Shown here piece after piece: positions 14,710 to 24,012 of a DNA stretch of 41,919 nt (position 1 is the stretch's first letter; the number at the start of each line of letters is the position of its first letter). Source of the stretch: Bacteroidaceae bacterium. Its GTDB lineage: Bacteria; Bacteroidota; Bacteroidia; Bacteroidales; Bacteroidaceae. Under the pieces are notes generated by a model. The model made no database searches, was not told the origin of the DNA, and saw only the letters and a program-made list of their open reading frames with translations. The position numbers and the translations under genes were made by a program. The stretch is taken from assembly GCA_024699495.1 (NCBI GenBank), contig JAILPK010000039.1, positions 1 to 41,919 on the forward strand. Direction: 5' to 3'.

Positions 14710-16286
14710 AGCGCTAATCCTCTCTTGATTTGTTTGAGCATAATATTAATTTCCACTATAAGCAAGGCTGTGAACAGGGTCAGGAACAGGAAGAATGTTG
14801 TTGCAACAGCTCCCGAACCGATGTCGCTGACGGAGGCGCTTACGGGCAGCATGTCCTGAATAGTCCAGGGCTGACGGCCGAATTCAGCAACGAGCCAACC
14901 ACTCTCGCTGGCGATGTAAGCGCATGGGATAAGAATAATACTCAGCCACAATAGCCATTTGGGATAAGGACCGAAAGGCTGTCCGCCGTCGTTTATAGGC
15001 TGGGAGGCGGTCTTCTTCTTCCAGTTAAGGAATATCATGAATGCGAAGACGAGGATGAAGAGAGTGCCGAAGCCGACCATAATCCTAAAAGCCCAGAAGT
15101 TGACGGGAATATATGGAACCAGTTCGGACTCGTCTTTGATAAATCCGTAGCCCATATATTGAATGTTATCTTTCAGTTTGGCCAACTGCTGCTCTTTATC
15201 CTTGCCGTTGCTCTCACGGTATTCTTTCAGCGCCGCGATGGCGATGCGTCCGCGCTCCATCTTCTCCTGAGCCGACGGTTCTACAGTGCCGTCCTGGCGT
15301 GTATATCCCTTCAGAATATCGTTGACGCCAGGGACATAGCCGTGGAGGGTGCGGGTTGCCAGAATGCTCAGTCCGTTGGGGATGGCCAGTCGCATGGGGG
15401 CTTCAGCCTCGTTCTTATAATCCGGTTGCTGGAAGGGATTCACCCATGCCAAAGCTGTCAGACTCTGATCTTCCCCACCATTGTAGAGAGCCTCCATGGC
15501 TGCGAGTTTCATAGGTTGCACATCTGCCACCCTGTAAGCGCTCTCGTCTCCGGTTACGGCAGCTGCCACAGATGATATCAGGCCGACAATAGCTCCGATT
15601 TTCATACTCTGCAAAGCAAGCTCACGCTCGGCCTCGCGGTTCTTCAGCAGATACCAGGCAGAGACTCCAACCACGAAAACAGCTCCGATAATCCATGCTG
15701 ATGTCACTGTGTGGCAGAATTTGTCAACGGCGTAGGGTGACAGGGCGACGTCGAAGAAAGAATACATCTCATTGCGCATGGTGTCTGGGTTGAACTCGCA
15801 GCCTACAGGATGCTGCATCCACGCGTTGGCCACCAGAATCCACCAGGCGGAGATTGTTGCTCCGAGACCTGTGAGCCATGTCGAAGCCAAGTGGAACCCG
15901 CGGCTTACCTTTTCCCATCCGAAATACATTACTGCCACGAACGTAGATTCCAGAAAGAACGCTATAATACCTTCGATGGCGAGGGGCGCGCCGAATATAT
16001 CACCGACAAACCAGGAATAGTTTGACCAGTTGGTTCCGAACTCGAACTCGAGGATAATACCTGTGGCAACACCCATGGCAAAATTGATGCCAAACATACG
16101 TTGCCAAAAGCGGGTCGCAATGCGCCAGAAGTCTTTTCCGGTGCGGTAATAGCAGGTCTCCATAATGCCCATAATGAGAGCAAGGCCTATTGTGAGTGGC
16201 ACAAAAAGCCAATGATATATGGCCGTGAGTGCAAATTGTGCTCGAGCCCAATCTATGGCCTGCGGGTCAACAGTTAAGAGTGTCAT
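14706..16286 (-). CDS. cydA: Cytochrome bd ubiquinol oxidase subunit I
   Basis: A 526-residue polytopic protein carrying the hemes b558, b595 and d. The N-terminal helix YHWLFVPLTIGLALIMG contains a conserved His ligand. RFWQRMFGINFAMGVATGIILEFEFGTNW and the GRQPW signature (AEFGRQPWTIQDMLP) identify the family. The periplasmic Q-loop region (about residues 250-370) is hydrophilic and appears to hold the quinol-oxidation segment. The ATG at 16286 is preceded by a repeat-bearing 162-base gap after the DUF4492 gene. Confidence 0.95.
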   Translation of the reverse strand: MTLLTVDPQAIDWARAQFALTAIYHWLFVPLTIGLALIMGIMETCYYRTGKDFWRIATRFWQRMFGINFAMGVATGIILEFEFGTNWSNYSWFVGDIFGAPLAIEGIIAFFLESTFVAVMYFGWEKVSRGFHLASTWLTGLGATISAWWILVANAWMQHPVGCEFNPDTMRNEMYSFFDVALSPYAVDKFCHTVTSAWIIGAVFVVGVSAWYLLKNREAERELALQSMKIGAIVGLISSVAAAVTGDESAYRVADVQPMKLAAMEALYNGGEDQSLTALAWVNPFQQPDYKNEAEAPMRLAIPNGLSILATRTLHGYVPGVNDILKGYTRQDGTVEPSAQEKMERGRIAIAALKEYRESNGKDKEQQLAKLKDNIQYMGYGFIKDESELVPYIPVNFWAFRIMVGFGTLFILVFAFMIFLNWKKKTASQPINDGGQPFGPYPKWLLWLSIILIPCAYIASESGWLVAEFGRQPWTIQDMLPVSASVSDIGSGAVATTFFLFLTLFTALLIVEINIMLKQIKRGLAL

Positions 16287-16314
16287 GTCGTTAGTTTTAA
16301 ATTAATTTATAATG

Positions 16315-16423
16315 TTCAGTCAGTCGTATATTTTCAGACAGCCGTTAAAAAGTATTTGTTCAGATAGTCTCGTTTTATTTATAGCCGTATATTTTCAGAT
16401 AGCCTTGTAAGTTCAGACAGCCG
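16315..16423. repeat. Five degenerate TTCAGAYAGYC direct repeats upstream of cydA
   Basis: TTCAGTCAGTCG (16315), TTCAGACAGCCG (16333), TTCAGATAGTCT (16359), TTCAGATAGCCT (16394) and TTCAGACAGCCG (16412) lie in the DUF4492-cydA gap, all in the same orientation. Start-to-start distances are 18, 26, 35 and 18 bases. They could be regulator sites or a decayed tandem repeat. Confidence 0.65.
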
Positions 16424-16448
16424 TATAATTATTTGTCCGGAGAAGGGT

Positions 16449-16673
16449 TTATTGAGGAGTGCGTCCCGTAATTTCTTTTGCCACGAAGTCAGCCTCTTCG
16501 CCTTTGTCTGCGTGGTTGGAGATGAAATTGGGGAAGAAGAACACTTTCAGCACAACGAAGATGATGAACAGTTTTATCGCTATGATAAGCCACAAGGTCC
16601 GCCCGAGGGTCATTTGCCTAAAACCGTCATAATAGAGGTAAAAGGCTTTTTTAAAGAAGTTGGTCACCGACAT
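16449..16673 (-). CDS. DUF4492 small membrane protein, cytochrome bd-associated
   Basis: A 74-residue protein starting MSVTNFFKKAFYLYYDGFRQMT, with one hydrophobic helix (LWLIIAIKLFIIFVVLKVFFF). This is the DUF4492 pattern, which in Bacteroidota habitually stands directly before cydA. The open frame extends 28 residues further upstream, but that part overlaps the end of the M15 peptidase gene, so I take the Met at 16673. A role in assembly or stability of the bd oxidase, like CydX in Proteobacteria, is an inference from position and size. Confidence 0.8.
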   Translation of the reverse strand: MSVTNFFKKAFYLYYDGFRQMTLGRTLWLIIAIKLFIIFVVLKVFFFPNFISNHADKGEEADFVAKEITGRTPQ

Positions 16674-16705
16674 CTTTTCTCCCGGATTAGTTACATAATA
16701 TATGT

Positions 16706-17365
16706 TTATTTCTCGAAATGCTGGTAGTCTTTGGATGATTTCCACAGTCCGCCCCATTTGAATCCTTCTTCGCGAAGTAGCTTATAAGCCAAGTCGTTGC
16801 GGTCGATCTTCATCTGAAAGCTGCGGTTTCGATTGGCATAAGGCGCAGCTGCCTTCGGGCTTACTATAACGACCTGTGAGGTCTTCTCATCTTTATTATT
16901 CTTTTTTGTGCGTACATGAGGGTTGTAAAGAGGGTTTATGTCTATTGCCAAACCGCGTGAGTGGCTGCTCAGTTTGTTGCTGCCGGCTACTGTGCGGAAG
17001 CAAAAGCATGATGTGTTGTTGGCAGTCATAGACGCTTCATCATCAGCCCCGAAGTCATCAATAAGGCGGATGCTATGTATAGGGTAGCGGGCCTCATAGA
17101 GTTTTCGGAACACTCTCAGCAGAGATTGGGCAATCTGTCTGTTGCAGACCATTTCACCTATGTGTTCCTTCCCGTTTTCATCGATATGCGAGAGACGCAG
17201 ATAGCGCAAATCCCCTCTTTTCATTGTGCAGCCCTCTGGCCACGAAAGTCCCTGCATCCTACCGAAGACAGAATCTGGCAGAGTCTCGGCAGTAAAAGTC
17301 TGCGAACAGACTGAAAGGCTAAGGCATAAGAGAAATATGGATGTCAGATTTCTCATTAGTGCCAT
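16706..17365 (-). CDS. M15-family peptidoglycan peptidase (VanY/endolysin-like)
   Basis: A 219-residue exported enzyme with a signal peptide (NLTSIFLLCLSLSVCSQ, cleaved near residue 22). The zinc site is clear: SSHSRGLAIDINPLYNP carries the SxHxxGxAxD motif (His and Asp ligands), and YQHFE at the very end carries the third His after WGGLW. This fits the M15C group that cleaves peptidoglycan stem peptides or cross-links. It starts one base after the S41 protease stop. A second in-frame Met, three residues in, could also be the start. Confidence 0.85.
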   Translation of the reverse strand: MALMRNLTSIFLLCLSLSVCSQTFTAETLPDSVFGRMQGLSWPEGCTMKRGDLRYLRLSHIDENGKEHIGEMVCNRQIAQSLLRVFRKLYEARYPIHSIRLIDDFGADDEASMTANNTSCFCFRTVAGSNKLSSHSRGLAIDINPLYNPHVRTKKNNKDEKTSQVVIVSPKAAAPYANRNRSFQMKIDRNDLAYKLLREEGFKWGGLWKSSKDYQHFEK

Positions 17366-17366
17366 G

Positions 17367-19022
17367 TTATTTCGAACTGTTTATTATTTCTTTTTCTTTT
17401 CCTTTCCCCATCTTCTCGCGTAGGATGGCCAGACCTCGGTTGACAACAGGGTCTGTTGCATACATTATCTGGTAATATTCGCTCATGTCCCACAGGTCGC
17501 GGGCTACCAGTGCTTTCAGCTGCTGTCGGATTGCAGGCAGCGTCTTTGCCCGTTCTTCTTCGTTGCGGGCTTTTATGCTGTCTTTCTTCATTGCAGAAGC
17601 CAGCATCTCGTCAATGACGTCCTCGGGGAAGGAGAAAGACTTCAGGAAGTTGTCGAAGGTCTTGTATGATTTCTGCAGTTTCTTCCGGTTTTTGTCAAGA
17701 TAGTGAAGGCTGGTCTCAACGATATATGATTTTGCAGCGAGTTCTCGGTGCATTCGTGTGTAGCGCGTTGTGTCGAGAGGCACAAACTGATCTGGCATTA
17801 TGCCTCCACCGCCATATACAGTGCGGTTCTTGCGCAGAGTGCTATATCGCAGAGAGTCAGGGAAATGGATGCTGTCTGCAGAGGTCAGTTCGCCGTGGTT
17901 GAAGCGCTCTATGACATCGCGCGCATAGGATTTGGCGTCACCCTTCTCGTATGGTTTCTGTATGCAGCGCCCAGAAGGAGTATAATATCGGGCCACAGTA
18001 ATGCGTATCATAGAGCCGTCTTCGAGGTTGATAGGCCTCTGCACGAGTCCCTTGCCGAAGGTGCGGCGCCCCACGATGGTGCCTCTGTCCTGGTCTTGAA
18101 TCGAACCGCTTACAATTTCTGCTGCAGAGGCTGTATATTCGTCAACGAGGACCACAAGGTCTCCATCCTCAAACTGTCCGTTGCCGGAAGCACGGAACTC
18201 TTGCAGCTGCATGCCGCCGCGTCCGCGGGTATAGACAATCATATCCCCCTTTGGAAGGAACATGCTGGCTATATCGGCTGCAGCGCCGAGGTACCCGCCG
18301 CCGTTGCCCTGAAGGTCAAGAATGAGAGACTTCATCCCCTGCTTCACCAGTTGCGTAATAGCCTCGGATACCTCATCTTTGGTCGTGGCACCAAACGAGC
18401 TGAATCTGATGAGGCCGATGCCCGGTTCCACTATATAAGCGGCATCAAGAGTCTTCACCGGAATTTTGTCACGCGTGACGAGGAATTCGTGAACTCCTTT
18501 CACTCCGCGCCTGATGATTCCGAGTCTGACCTTTGTGCCCTTAGGGCCGCGCAGACGCCCCATGATGTCCTCGCGGCTCATCTTGACGCCGGCTATGGCG
18601 GTGTCATTGACTGATACAATACGGTCTCCAGCTATAATTCCGACCTTCTCGGAAGGTCCTCCAGACACGGGCTGAATCACTACAAGTGTGTCCTCAAGCA
18701 TGTTAAACTGCACTCCGATTCCGTCGAAATTTCCGCGCAGGGGCTCGTTCAGTTTCTTGGTGTCTTTCGCGTTAGTATAAGACGAGTGGGGGTCCAGTTT
18801 GGAAAGCATCCCAACGATGGCGTCTTCCACCTGCCGGTCCATGTTTACGGTGTCAACATAGAGTGCGTTTATCATTACAGTGCTCTGCACGAGCTTGCGG
18901 ACAGCCTGCTCGCGGTTGTCTTCTTTCAGCATCTGCGCCGAAACAGGAAGACTGAAGAATATAGTTGCTGCGACAACCAGGGCAAAACCTAAGAAATCAG
19001 AACTATGATGTCGTTTATTCAT
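17367..19022 (-). CDS. S41-family C-terminal processing peptidase
   Basis: A 551-residue periplasmic serine protease (CtpA/Prc type). An N-terminal signal sequence (FALVVAATIFFSLPVSAQ) is followed by a helical region. A PDZ domain (about 95-175, GIGVQFNMLEDTLVV to LRGPKGTKV) comes next, then the protease core. The catalytic Ser is in YTASAAEIVSG and the Lys in RRTFGKGLVQ, four residues after the RR pair. The C-terminal 150 residues are helical and charged. Substrates are probably envelope proteins with exposed C-termini. It sits 33 bases after coaD and abuts the M15 peptidase gene, so envelope remodelling is a common theme here. Confidence 0.92.
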   Translation of the reverse strand: MNKRHHSSDFLGFALVVAATIFFSLPVSAQMLKEDNREQAVRKLVQSTVMINALYVDTVNMDRQVEDAIVGMLSKLDPHSSYTNAKDTKKLNEPLRGNFDGIGVQFNMLEDTLVVIQPVSGGPSEKVGIIAGDRIVSVNDTAIAGVKMSREDIMGRLRGPKGTKVRLGIIRRGVKGVHEFLVTRDKIPVKTLDAAYIVEPGIGLIRFSSFGATTKDEVSEAITQLVKQGMKSLILDLQGNGGGYLGAAADIASMFLPKGDMIVYTRGRGGMQLQEFRASGNGQFEDGDLVVLVDEYTASAAEIVSGSIQDQDRGTIVGRRTFGKGLVQRPINLEDGSMIRITVARYYTPSGRCIQKPYEKGDAKSYARDVIERFNHGELTSADSIHFPDSLRYSTLRKNRTVYGGGGIMPDQFVPLDTTRYTRMHRELAAKSYIVETSLHYLDKNRKKLQKSYKTFDNFLKSFSFPEDVIDEMLASAMKKDSIKARNEEERAKTLPAIRQQLKALVARDLWDMSEYYQIMYATDPVVNRGLAILREKMGKGKEKEIINSSK

Positions 19023-19055
19023 ATAATCGTTATTGGTAAGCTAAATATTAGCCAG

Positions 19056-19514
19056 CTAAAAGTTATATTTCAGGCCCTCAGGGAGAAATTCCTGAATGTC
19101 TCTGCCGAAACTGGCCAGTTCGCGCACTACTGACGAACTGATTGCTGCATGCTGCGGTTCGCTGAAAAGCACTATGGTCTCGAGGGCCGAGAGGCGATGG
19201 TTTATATCGGCCATATTCATTTCATATTGGTAGTCAGCCACGGTGCGCACGCCGCGCAATATGCATTTGGTGCCGATCTGGGTTGCAAAATCTACGGTTA
19301 GCCCGCTGTATGAGGCTATCGTGACCCGAGGCTCACCGGCATAGAGGCGGCGTAGGGCTGCAATGCGTTCCTCGGCAGGAATCCATCCTTTTTTTGCCTC
19401 GTTTATACCCACAGCTATCACGATATGGTCAAAGAGGCGCAGTCCGCGTTCCACGAGCGAGGCATGCCCGAGAGTAAATGGGTCAAAGGAGCCGGGGAAG
19501 AGTATGGTGTTCAT
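19056..19514 (-). CDS. coaD: Phosphopantetheine adenylyltransferase
   Basis: A 152-residue nucleotidyltransferase for the penultimate step of coenzyme A synthesis (4'-phosphopantetheine plus ATP to dephospho-CoA). The N-terminal [12 protein letters not shown] includes the T/HxGH nucleotide motif, and [10 protein letters not shown] is the ATP-binding ISSTxVR-like motif. Length is normal for the family. Its ATG overlaps the parE stop by four bases. Confidence 0.95.
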   Translation of the reverse strand: MNTILFPGSFDPFTLGHASLVERGLRLFDHIVIAVGINEAKKGWIPAEERIAALRRLYAGEPRVTIASYSGLTVDFATQIGTKCILRGVRTVADYQYEMNMADINHRLSALETIVLFSEPQHAAISSSVVRELASFGRDIQEFLPEGLKYNF

Positions 19515-21526
19515 GCTTCTAATTCTTTGTATTCTTTTTCCTCCTCTTCCTCTTCTGTGCGGTCCTCCTCAATTACGAGGTTGTTGATAATGAACTCCTG
19601 ACGCGAAGGGGTATTCTTACCCATATAGTATTCGAGGAGTTCGGCCACCTGGTCGGATTTGTGCAGACTGACCTGCTCGAGCCGAATATCCGGGCCGATG
19701 AATTCGCTAAACTCATCGGGCGAAATCTCTCCGAGGCCTTTGAACCGGGTTATTTCCGGGTCGGGTCCAAGAGTCTCGATATATTCCAGGCGCTCATCTT
19801 CAGAGTAACAGTAACGGGTGATGAAATCGCCGCGAGTGTCTTCCTCGCCGAGTGCTTTCAGGCGTTCGCGGCTGAGTTTCTTGCGGCGGTTGCGCACGCG
19901 GAAGAGCGGTGTCTGCAGGATATATACGTGCCCTTTCTTGATGAGTTCGGGGAAGAACTGCAGGAAAAAGGTAATCATGAGCAGCCGGATGTGCATTCCG
20001 TCAACATCAGCATCTGTGGCCACGATTACTTTGTTGTATCTCAGTCCGTCCAGTCCGTCCTCTATGTTCAGTGCGGCCTGAAGCAGATTGAACTCTTCAT
20101 TCTCATATACCACCTTCTTCGTCAGTCCGAAGCAGTTGAGTGGTTTGCCTCGCAGTGAGAACACTGCCTGCGTGTTGACGTCCCTGCTTTTGGTGATGCT
20201 TCCGCTTGCGGAGTCGCCCTCGGTGATGAAGATACAACTGTCTTCTTGCCTGTCGCCTCTGGAGTCGTTGAAATGGATGCGGCAGTCGCGTAGTTTGCGG
20301 TTGTGCAGATTAGCTTTCTTGCTGCGTTCGCGTGCCAGTTTGGCCACTCCGGCCATCGCCTTGCGTTCCTTCTCGCTCTCGCTTATTTTCTGCAGAATCA
20401 CTTCGGCCACGTCAGGTGTGCGGCGCAGATAGTTATCCACCTGCTCCTTGACGAAATCGCCGATAAACTTGTCAATGCTCACTCCTCCGCCGTTGGGCTC
20501 TGTGGATGTCGAACCGAGTTTTATCTTTGTCTGGCTCTCGAAGAGCGGCTCCTGGATATTGATGCTTATGGCGGCTACTATGCCGTTGCGGATATCCCCG
20601 TAATCGAAGTTCTTACCGCTGAAGTCCTTTATGGTCTCTGCGATGTATTTCTTGAATGCGCTCTGGTGTGTTCCTCCCTGAGTGGTATGCTGTCCGTTGA
20701 CAAACGAGTGATATTCCTCGCCGTATTGTCCGTTGGTATGTGTGAATGCTATTTCTATGTCTTCGCCCCGAAGATGAATTATTGGGTAGAGGGGCTGTGT
20801 CGTCATGTTGTCGGTGAGCAGATCCACAAGCCCGTTGCGGCTGATAATCCGATGGCCGTTGAGCATTATGGTGAGTCCGGTGTTCAGGTATGTGTAGTTG
20901 CGCAGCATTGCCTCCACAAACTCATCCTGGAAACGGTATCCTTTGAAGAGTTTACTGTCTGGCTCGAAGGCAATCAGCGTGCCATTCTCTTCACCTTCCG
21001 GGAAATCCTCAGGAACTATGGTTGCAGCTCCGCTCTCTTTGGTGCCAGTATCAGTCTTGAGTATTCCTTCCTCAAACTTGACGCAGCGTGATTCGCCGTC
21101 GCGGAAACTCTGTGCTGTGAAATGCAGGCTTAACGCATTCACGGCTTTGAGGCCTACGCCGTTGAGGCCTACGCTTTTCTTGAATGCTTTGGAATCATAC
21201 TTTCCGCCCGTGTTGAGCATAGATACGGCTTCAATGATTTTGCCGAGGGGGATGCCGCGTCCGTAGTCGCGGATTGTGACACGCAGGTGCTCGTCGATGG
21301 TCACTTCTATCCGCTTGCCCGAATTCATCTTGAACTCATCTATGCTATTGTCAATCACCTCTTTCAGCAACACGTAGATGCCGTCCTCGGAGTGGGAGCC
21401 GTCGCCCAGTTTACCAATATACATACCTGGGCGCGTCCGCACATGCTCCATGTCGGACAGGTGACGGATATTCTCCTCGTCATAATTCACCTGTTGCTGC
21501 TGAATAACTTCTTCTTCTTCTGCCAT
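19511..21526 (-). CDS. parE: DNA topoisomerase IV subunit B
   Basis: A 671-residue type IIA topoisomerase ATPase subunit. The GHKL ATPase has VIDNSIDEF (Asn/Glu for Mg-ATP), [11 protein letters not shown] and [13 protein letters not shown]. The TOPRIM domain has [11 protein letters not shown] and the metal-binding DADVDG. The N-terminus begins [17 protein letters not shown], as in ParE/GyrB, and the C-terminal tail is Glu-rich ([14 protein letters not shown]). It would decatenate chromosomes with ParC, which is not in the window. Length and motifs favour the Bacteroidota ParE type over GyrB. Confidence 0.92.
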   Translation of the reverse strand: MAEEEEVIQQQQVNYDEENIRHLSDMEHVRTRPGMYIGKLGDGSHSEDGIYVLLKEVIDNSIDEFKMNSGKRIEVTIDEHLRVTIRDYGRGIPLGKIIEAVSMLNTGGKYDSKAFKKSVGLNGVGLKAVNALSLHFTAQSFRDGESRCVKFEEGILKTDTGTKESGAATIVPEDFPEGEENGTLIAFEPDSKLFKGYRFQDEFVEAMLRNYTYLNTGLTIMLNGHRIISRNGLVDLLTDNMTTQPLYPIIHLRGEDIEIAFTHTNGQYGEEYHSFVNGQHTTQGGTHQSAFKKYIAETIKDFSGKNFDYGDIRNGIVAAISINIQEPLFESQTKIKLGSTSTEPNGGGVSIDKFIGDFVKEQVDNYLRRTPDVAEVILQKISESEKERKAMAGVAKLARERSKKANLHNRKLRDCRIHFNDSRGDRQEDSCIFITEGDSASGSITKSRDVNTQAVFSLRGKPLNCFGLTKKVVYENEEFNLLQAALNIEDGLDGLRYNKVIVATDADVDGMHIRLLMITFFLQFFPELIKKGHVYILQTPLFRVRNRRKKLSRERLKALGEEDTRGDFITRYCYSEDERLEYIETLGPDPEITRFKGLGEISPDEFSEFIGPDIRLEQVSLHKSDQVAELLEYYMGKNTPSRQEFIINNLVIEEDRTEEEEEEKEYKELEA

Positions 21527-21557
21527 TTCTCAGTAGTAAAATCTTGAATTTATATAA

Positions 21558-22709
21558 TCACAGCTCTTTCCCCCAGCAGCGGCGGCGCTTGTGTATATAG
21601 CATTCCAGGTGCGACCATTGGGCCTGGCTCTTTTCGTTGTCTTCCAGCTGCGGGTGTGTCTCGGCCCAAATGAAGCCCATATCTACGGCTACGGGCATGA
21701 TCTTCTCGAATATAATGGCGTTGACGCCTTTGTTTTGGTATTCAGGCAGAACACCTACGAGAAGCAGGTCAAGAACGGGCTCATGCTTGAAATAAATGGA
21801 TTTCATCAGATGGAACCATCCAAACGGCAGCAGCTTCCCATGGGCTTTCTGCAGGGCACGCGAGAGACTGCCGATGCCGACGCCCATGGCTACCGGCTCG
21901 TTTTCCTCGTTCTCAACAACGCATAAAAGACGCATATCGAGGTATTGGAGATAGGTGTTTGCATACTGCATTATCTGGCGCTCATTCATCTCCGAATAGC
22001 CGTAGAGATTGGCGTATGCTTTGTTCACCACGTCGAACACTTTGAGGATATATTTTCCGCCGTCGGCATTTATTATCTCTTTGTGGTTCTTGAAGTTGCG
22101 CACATGCAGATGATAGCGTTCGCGGCTCATCTTGGCCACACGCAGATATTTCTGCGAGTCTGCCTCGTGGCCGGCATGCGGGATGATGACCTTGCGCTCT
22201 ACCCAGTCGGTCTCCTTGCCGTAGCCCAGACGTTCCATGTGTGCCTGATAGTAGGGATAGTTATAGATTGTGCTCATAGTGCTGAGCTGGTCGAAGCCGT
22301 CTATCAGCATTCCTTCCGGGTCCATGTCGGTGAAGCCCAGCGGACCTACTATTTTGTTCATTCCGCGCTCGCGTCCCCACTGTTCGGCAGTTTTTATCAG
22401 AGCCTCCGACACCTCTGGATCATCGATGAAATCTATCCATCCGAATCGGGAGTTGCGGTTGCCCCAGGTCTTGTTTGCCTTGTGGTTTATGATTGCGGCC
22501 ACGCGGCCTGCCAGTTTGCCGTCTTTATAAGCCAGGAATAGCTCCCCCTCACAGAATTCGAAGGCCGCATTCTTCTTGCGGTCGAAGGTGTCAAGCATAT
22601 CTTCAAGGAAATCCGGCACAGCATACTCGTTGCCACGATATAGCTGTTCATTGAAACAGATGAAGCTTTTTAAGTCTTTTCGTGTCTCTACTTTCTTAAT
22701 TGTTACCAT
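21558..22709 (-). CDS. GNAT-like N-acetyltransferase superfamily protein
   Basis: A 383-residue cytoplasmic protein with no signal peptide. The N-terminal half carries ELFLAYKDGKLAGRVAAIINHKANK and WGRERGMNKIVGPLGFTDMDPEGMLIDGF. The C-terminal half contains a GNAT-type segment LLLVGVLPEYQNKGVNAIIFEKI (acetyl-CoA pyrophosphate loop QxxGxxxxI-like). This family is widespread in Bacteroidota and its substrate is unknown. It is the first gene of the minus-strand operon, 31 bases before parE. Confidence 0.75.
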   Translation of the reverse strand: MVTIKKVETRKDLKSFICFNEQLYRGNEYAVPDFLEDMLDTFDRKKNAAFEFCEGELFLAYKDGKLAGRVAAIINHKANKTWGNRNSRFGWIDFIDDPEVSEALIKTAEQWGRERGMNKIVGPLGFTDMDPEGMLIDGFDQLSTMSTIYNYPYYQAHMERLGYGKETDWVERKVIIPHAGHEADSQKYLRVAKMSRERYHLHVRNFKNHKEIINADGGKYILKVFDVVNKAYANLYGYSEMNERQIMQYANTYLQYLDMRLLCVVENEENEPVAMGVGIGSLSRALQKAHGKLLPFGWFHLMKSIYFKHEPVLDLLLVGVLPEYQNKGVNAIIFEKIMPVAVDMGFIWAETHPQLEDNEKSQAQWSHLECYIHKRRRCWGKEL

Positions 22710-22730
22710 TGAAAATGCATTTTAGGTGCC

Positions 22731-22738
22731 CAAAAGTA
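22731..22738 (-). promoter_or_regulatory. -7 promoter element of the acetyltransferase-parE-coaD operon
   Basis: On the minus strand the sequence reads TACTTTTG, fitting the Bacteroidota -7 element, 21 bases before the acetyltransferase start. No exact -33 TTTG is found at 19-23 bases. It faces away from the ompA promoter in the same 181-base gap. Confidence 0.45.
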
Positions 22739-22819
22739 CAAAAAAATAGTGAATTGTAATATAAACAATGTAATATTTAACACAAAAAGGACGTAAAACC
22801 CAAAAAAATCAAGATTTCT

Positions 22820-22850
22820 TTTGACTACCGAAGGGAAAACGCTACTTTTG
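22820..22850 (+). promoter_or_regulatory. Promoter of the OmpA-CHASE2-FecR operon
   Basis: TTTG at 22820-22823 and TACTTTTG at 22843-22850 are spaced by 19 bases, an exact fit to the Bacteroidota consensus. The ATG of the OmpA-like gene follows at 22891, giving a leader of about 35 bases. Confidence 0.75.
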
Positions 22851-22890
22851 TGGCCAAATACAAAGACTCCAAAAATCCCCATTTGAGATT

Positions 22891-24003
22891 ATGAGACAGA
22901 TGAAAAATTTTCTAGCCTTCGCGTTTATGACCCTTCTGACCGCCAATGCTGCGGCTCAATCAGAAACGCAGAAATCATACAAACCTGCCCCCTATGTCTT
23001 TATCGGACTGCAGGGCGGAGGACAAACCACATTCACCGATTTTGACGCCATAGACCTGATAACACCAACGGCGTCATTCTCCATCGGTGTCATGGCAACT
23101 CCCGTCGTCGGATTGCGACTGCATGCCAACGGGATATGGAACCGCGGCGGGATAAAGCCCAATTTCAAATACGACTACCGCTATGTCACCGGGGATCTGG
23201 ACATCATGCTTAATCTCTGCACTCTGTTCGGAAAATACAACACGTATGCTTTGAATCTCTATCTCATCGGAGGCGGAGGTGCCAACTACGCCTGGCAGAA
23301 CAATGACATCTGGGCCAGCACGCTCACACCCGATGGCGCATGGCAGGATAACCACTGGAGCCATAATATACGCGTCGGCACTATGCTCGACTGGAATCTG
23401 GGCAAGCATGTCAGTCTGAATCTCGAAGTAGCAGCAAATTTTCTTGACGACCGTTACAACAGCAAGGTGGATAAGAGAGATGATATCCAGCTCACGGCAC
23501 AACTGGGTCTTATGTTCAAGTTCGGATACCGGAAAGTCTCTGCCGCTGCTGATGACTTTGTCATCGTGCCTGCAGCACCTGTGGCCGAAGAGCCGGAGCC
23601 AAAGCCCGAGTCTGTGCCTGCCGCAGCTATTCGCCCTACGCAGTCTGTTCAGGCTGCTTCCACGGCTGCTATCGCCAATCCGGAGATGCGTCAGGAGATA
23701 TTCTTCGACCTGAACAGCACTCAGCCCAAGAGCTCCGAAACGGCCAAGATCGAACTCCTGGCTGCCTTCATGCAGCAAGTGCCTGATGTGAAGGTATCTC
23801 TCACCGGATATGCTGATGCCGGAACGGGAACACCTCAAATCAACATCCGCGTAGCAAATATGCGCGTTGAGCGTGTGGCAGAGTTGCTGCGCGAGGCAGG
23901 CATTGATGCCGGACGTATTTCGGTGGAAACCAAGGGAGCCGCAGAGCAGCCATTTGCTGAGAATGACAAGAACAGAGTCGTTATAGCTATTGCCAAGAAA
24001 TAA
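22891..24003 (+). CDS. OmpA-family outer-membrane protein
   Basis: A 370-residue secreted protein. The signal peptide ends AANAAAQ-like (LTANAAAQSE). Residues 30-215 alternate as beta strands (YVFIGLQGGGQTTF to LGLMFKFGYRK), consistent with an eight-stranded barrel. A Pro/Glu/Ala linker (225-260) leads to an OmpA C-terminal domain with LTGYADAGTGTPQINIRVANMRVERVAELL, holding the Asp and Arg that grip diaminopimelate of peptidoglycan, and a final NDKNRVVIAI. The His of the usual GHTD motif is Tyr here. It is the first gene of an operon and lies 9 bases before the CHASE2 gene, suggesting that the two work together at the envelope. Confidence 0.88.
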   Translation: MRQMKNFLAFAFMTLLTANAAAQSETQKSYKPAPYVFIGLQGGGQTTFTDFDAIDLITPTASFSIGVMATPVVGLRLHANGIWNRGGIKPNFKYDYRYVTGDLDIMLNLCTLFGKYNTYALNLYLIGGGGANYAWQNNDIWASTLTPDGAWQDNHWSHNIRVGTMLDWNLGKHVSLNLEVAANFLDDRYNSKVDKRDDIQLTAQLGLMFKFGYRKVSAAADDFVIVPAAPVAEEPEPKPESVPAAAIRPTQSVQAASTAAIANPEMRQEIFFDLNSTQPKSSETAKIELLAAFMQQVPDVKVSLTGYADAGTGTPQINIRVANMRVERVAELLREAGIDAGRISVETKGAAEQPFAENDKNRVVIAIAKK

Positions 24004-24012
24004 AAACACGAC

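Noticed and set aside
17748..18614. Long plus-strand frame of 288 residues opposite the S41 protease
   Set aside because: It is a shadow of the protease gene, which has full catalytic motifs and neighbours on the minus strand.
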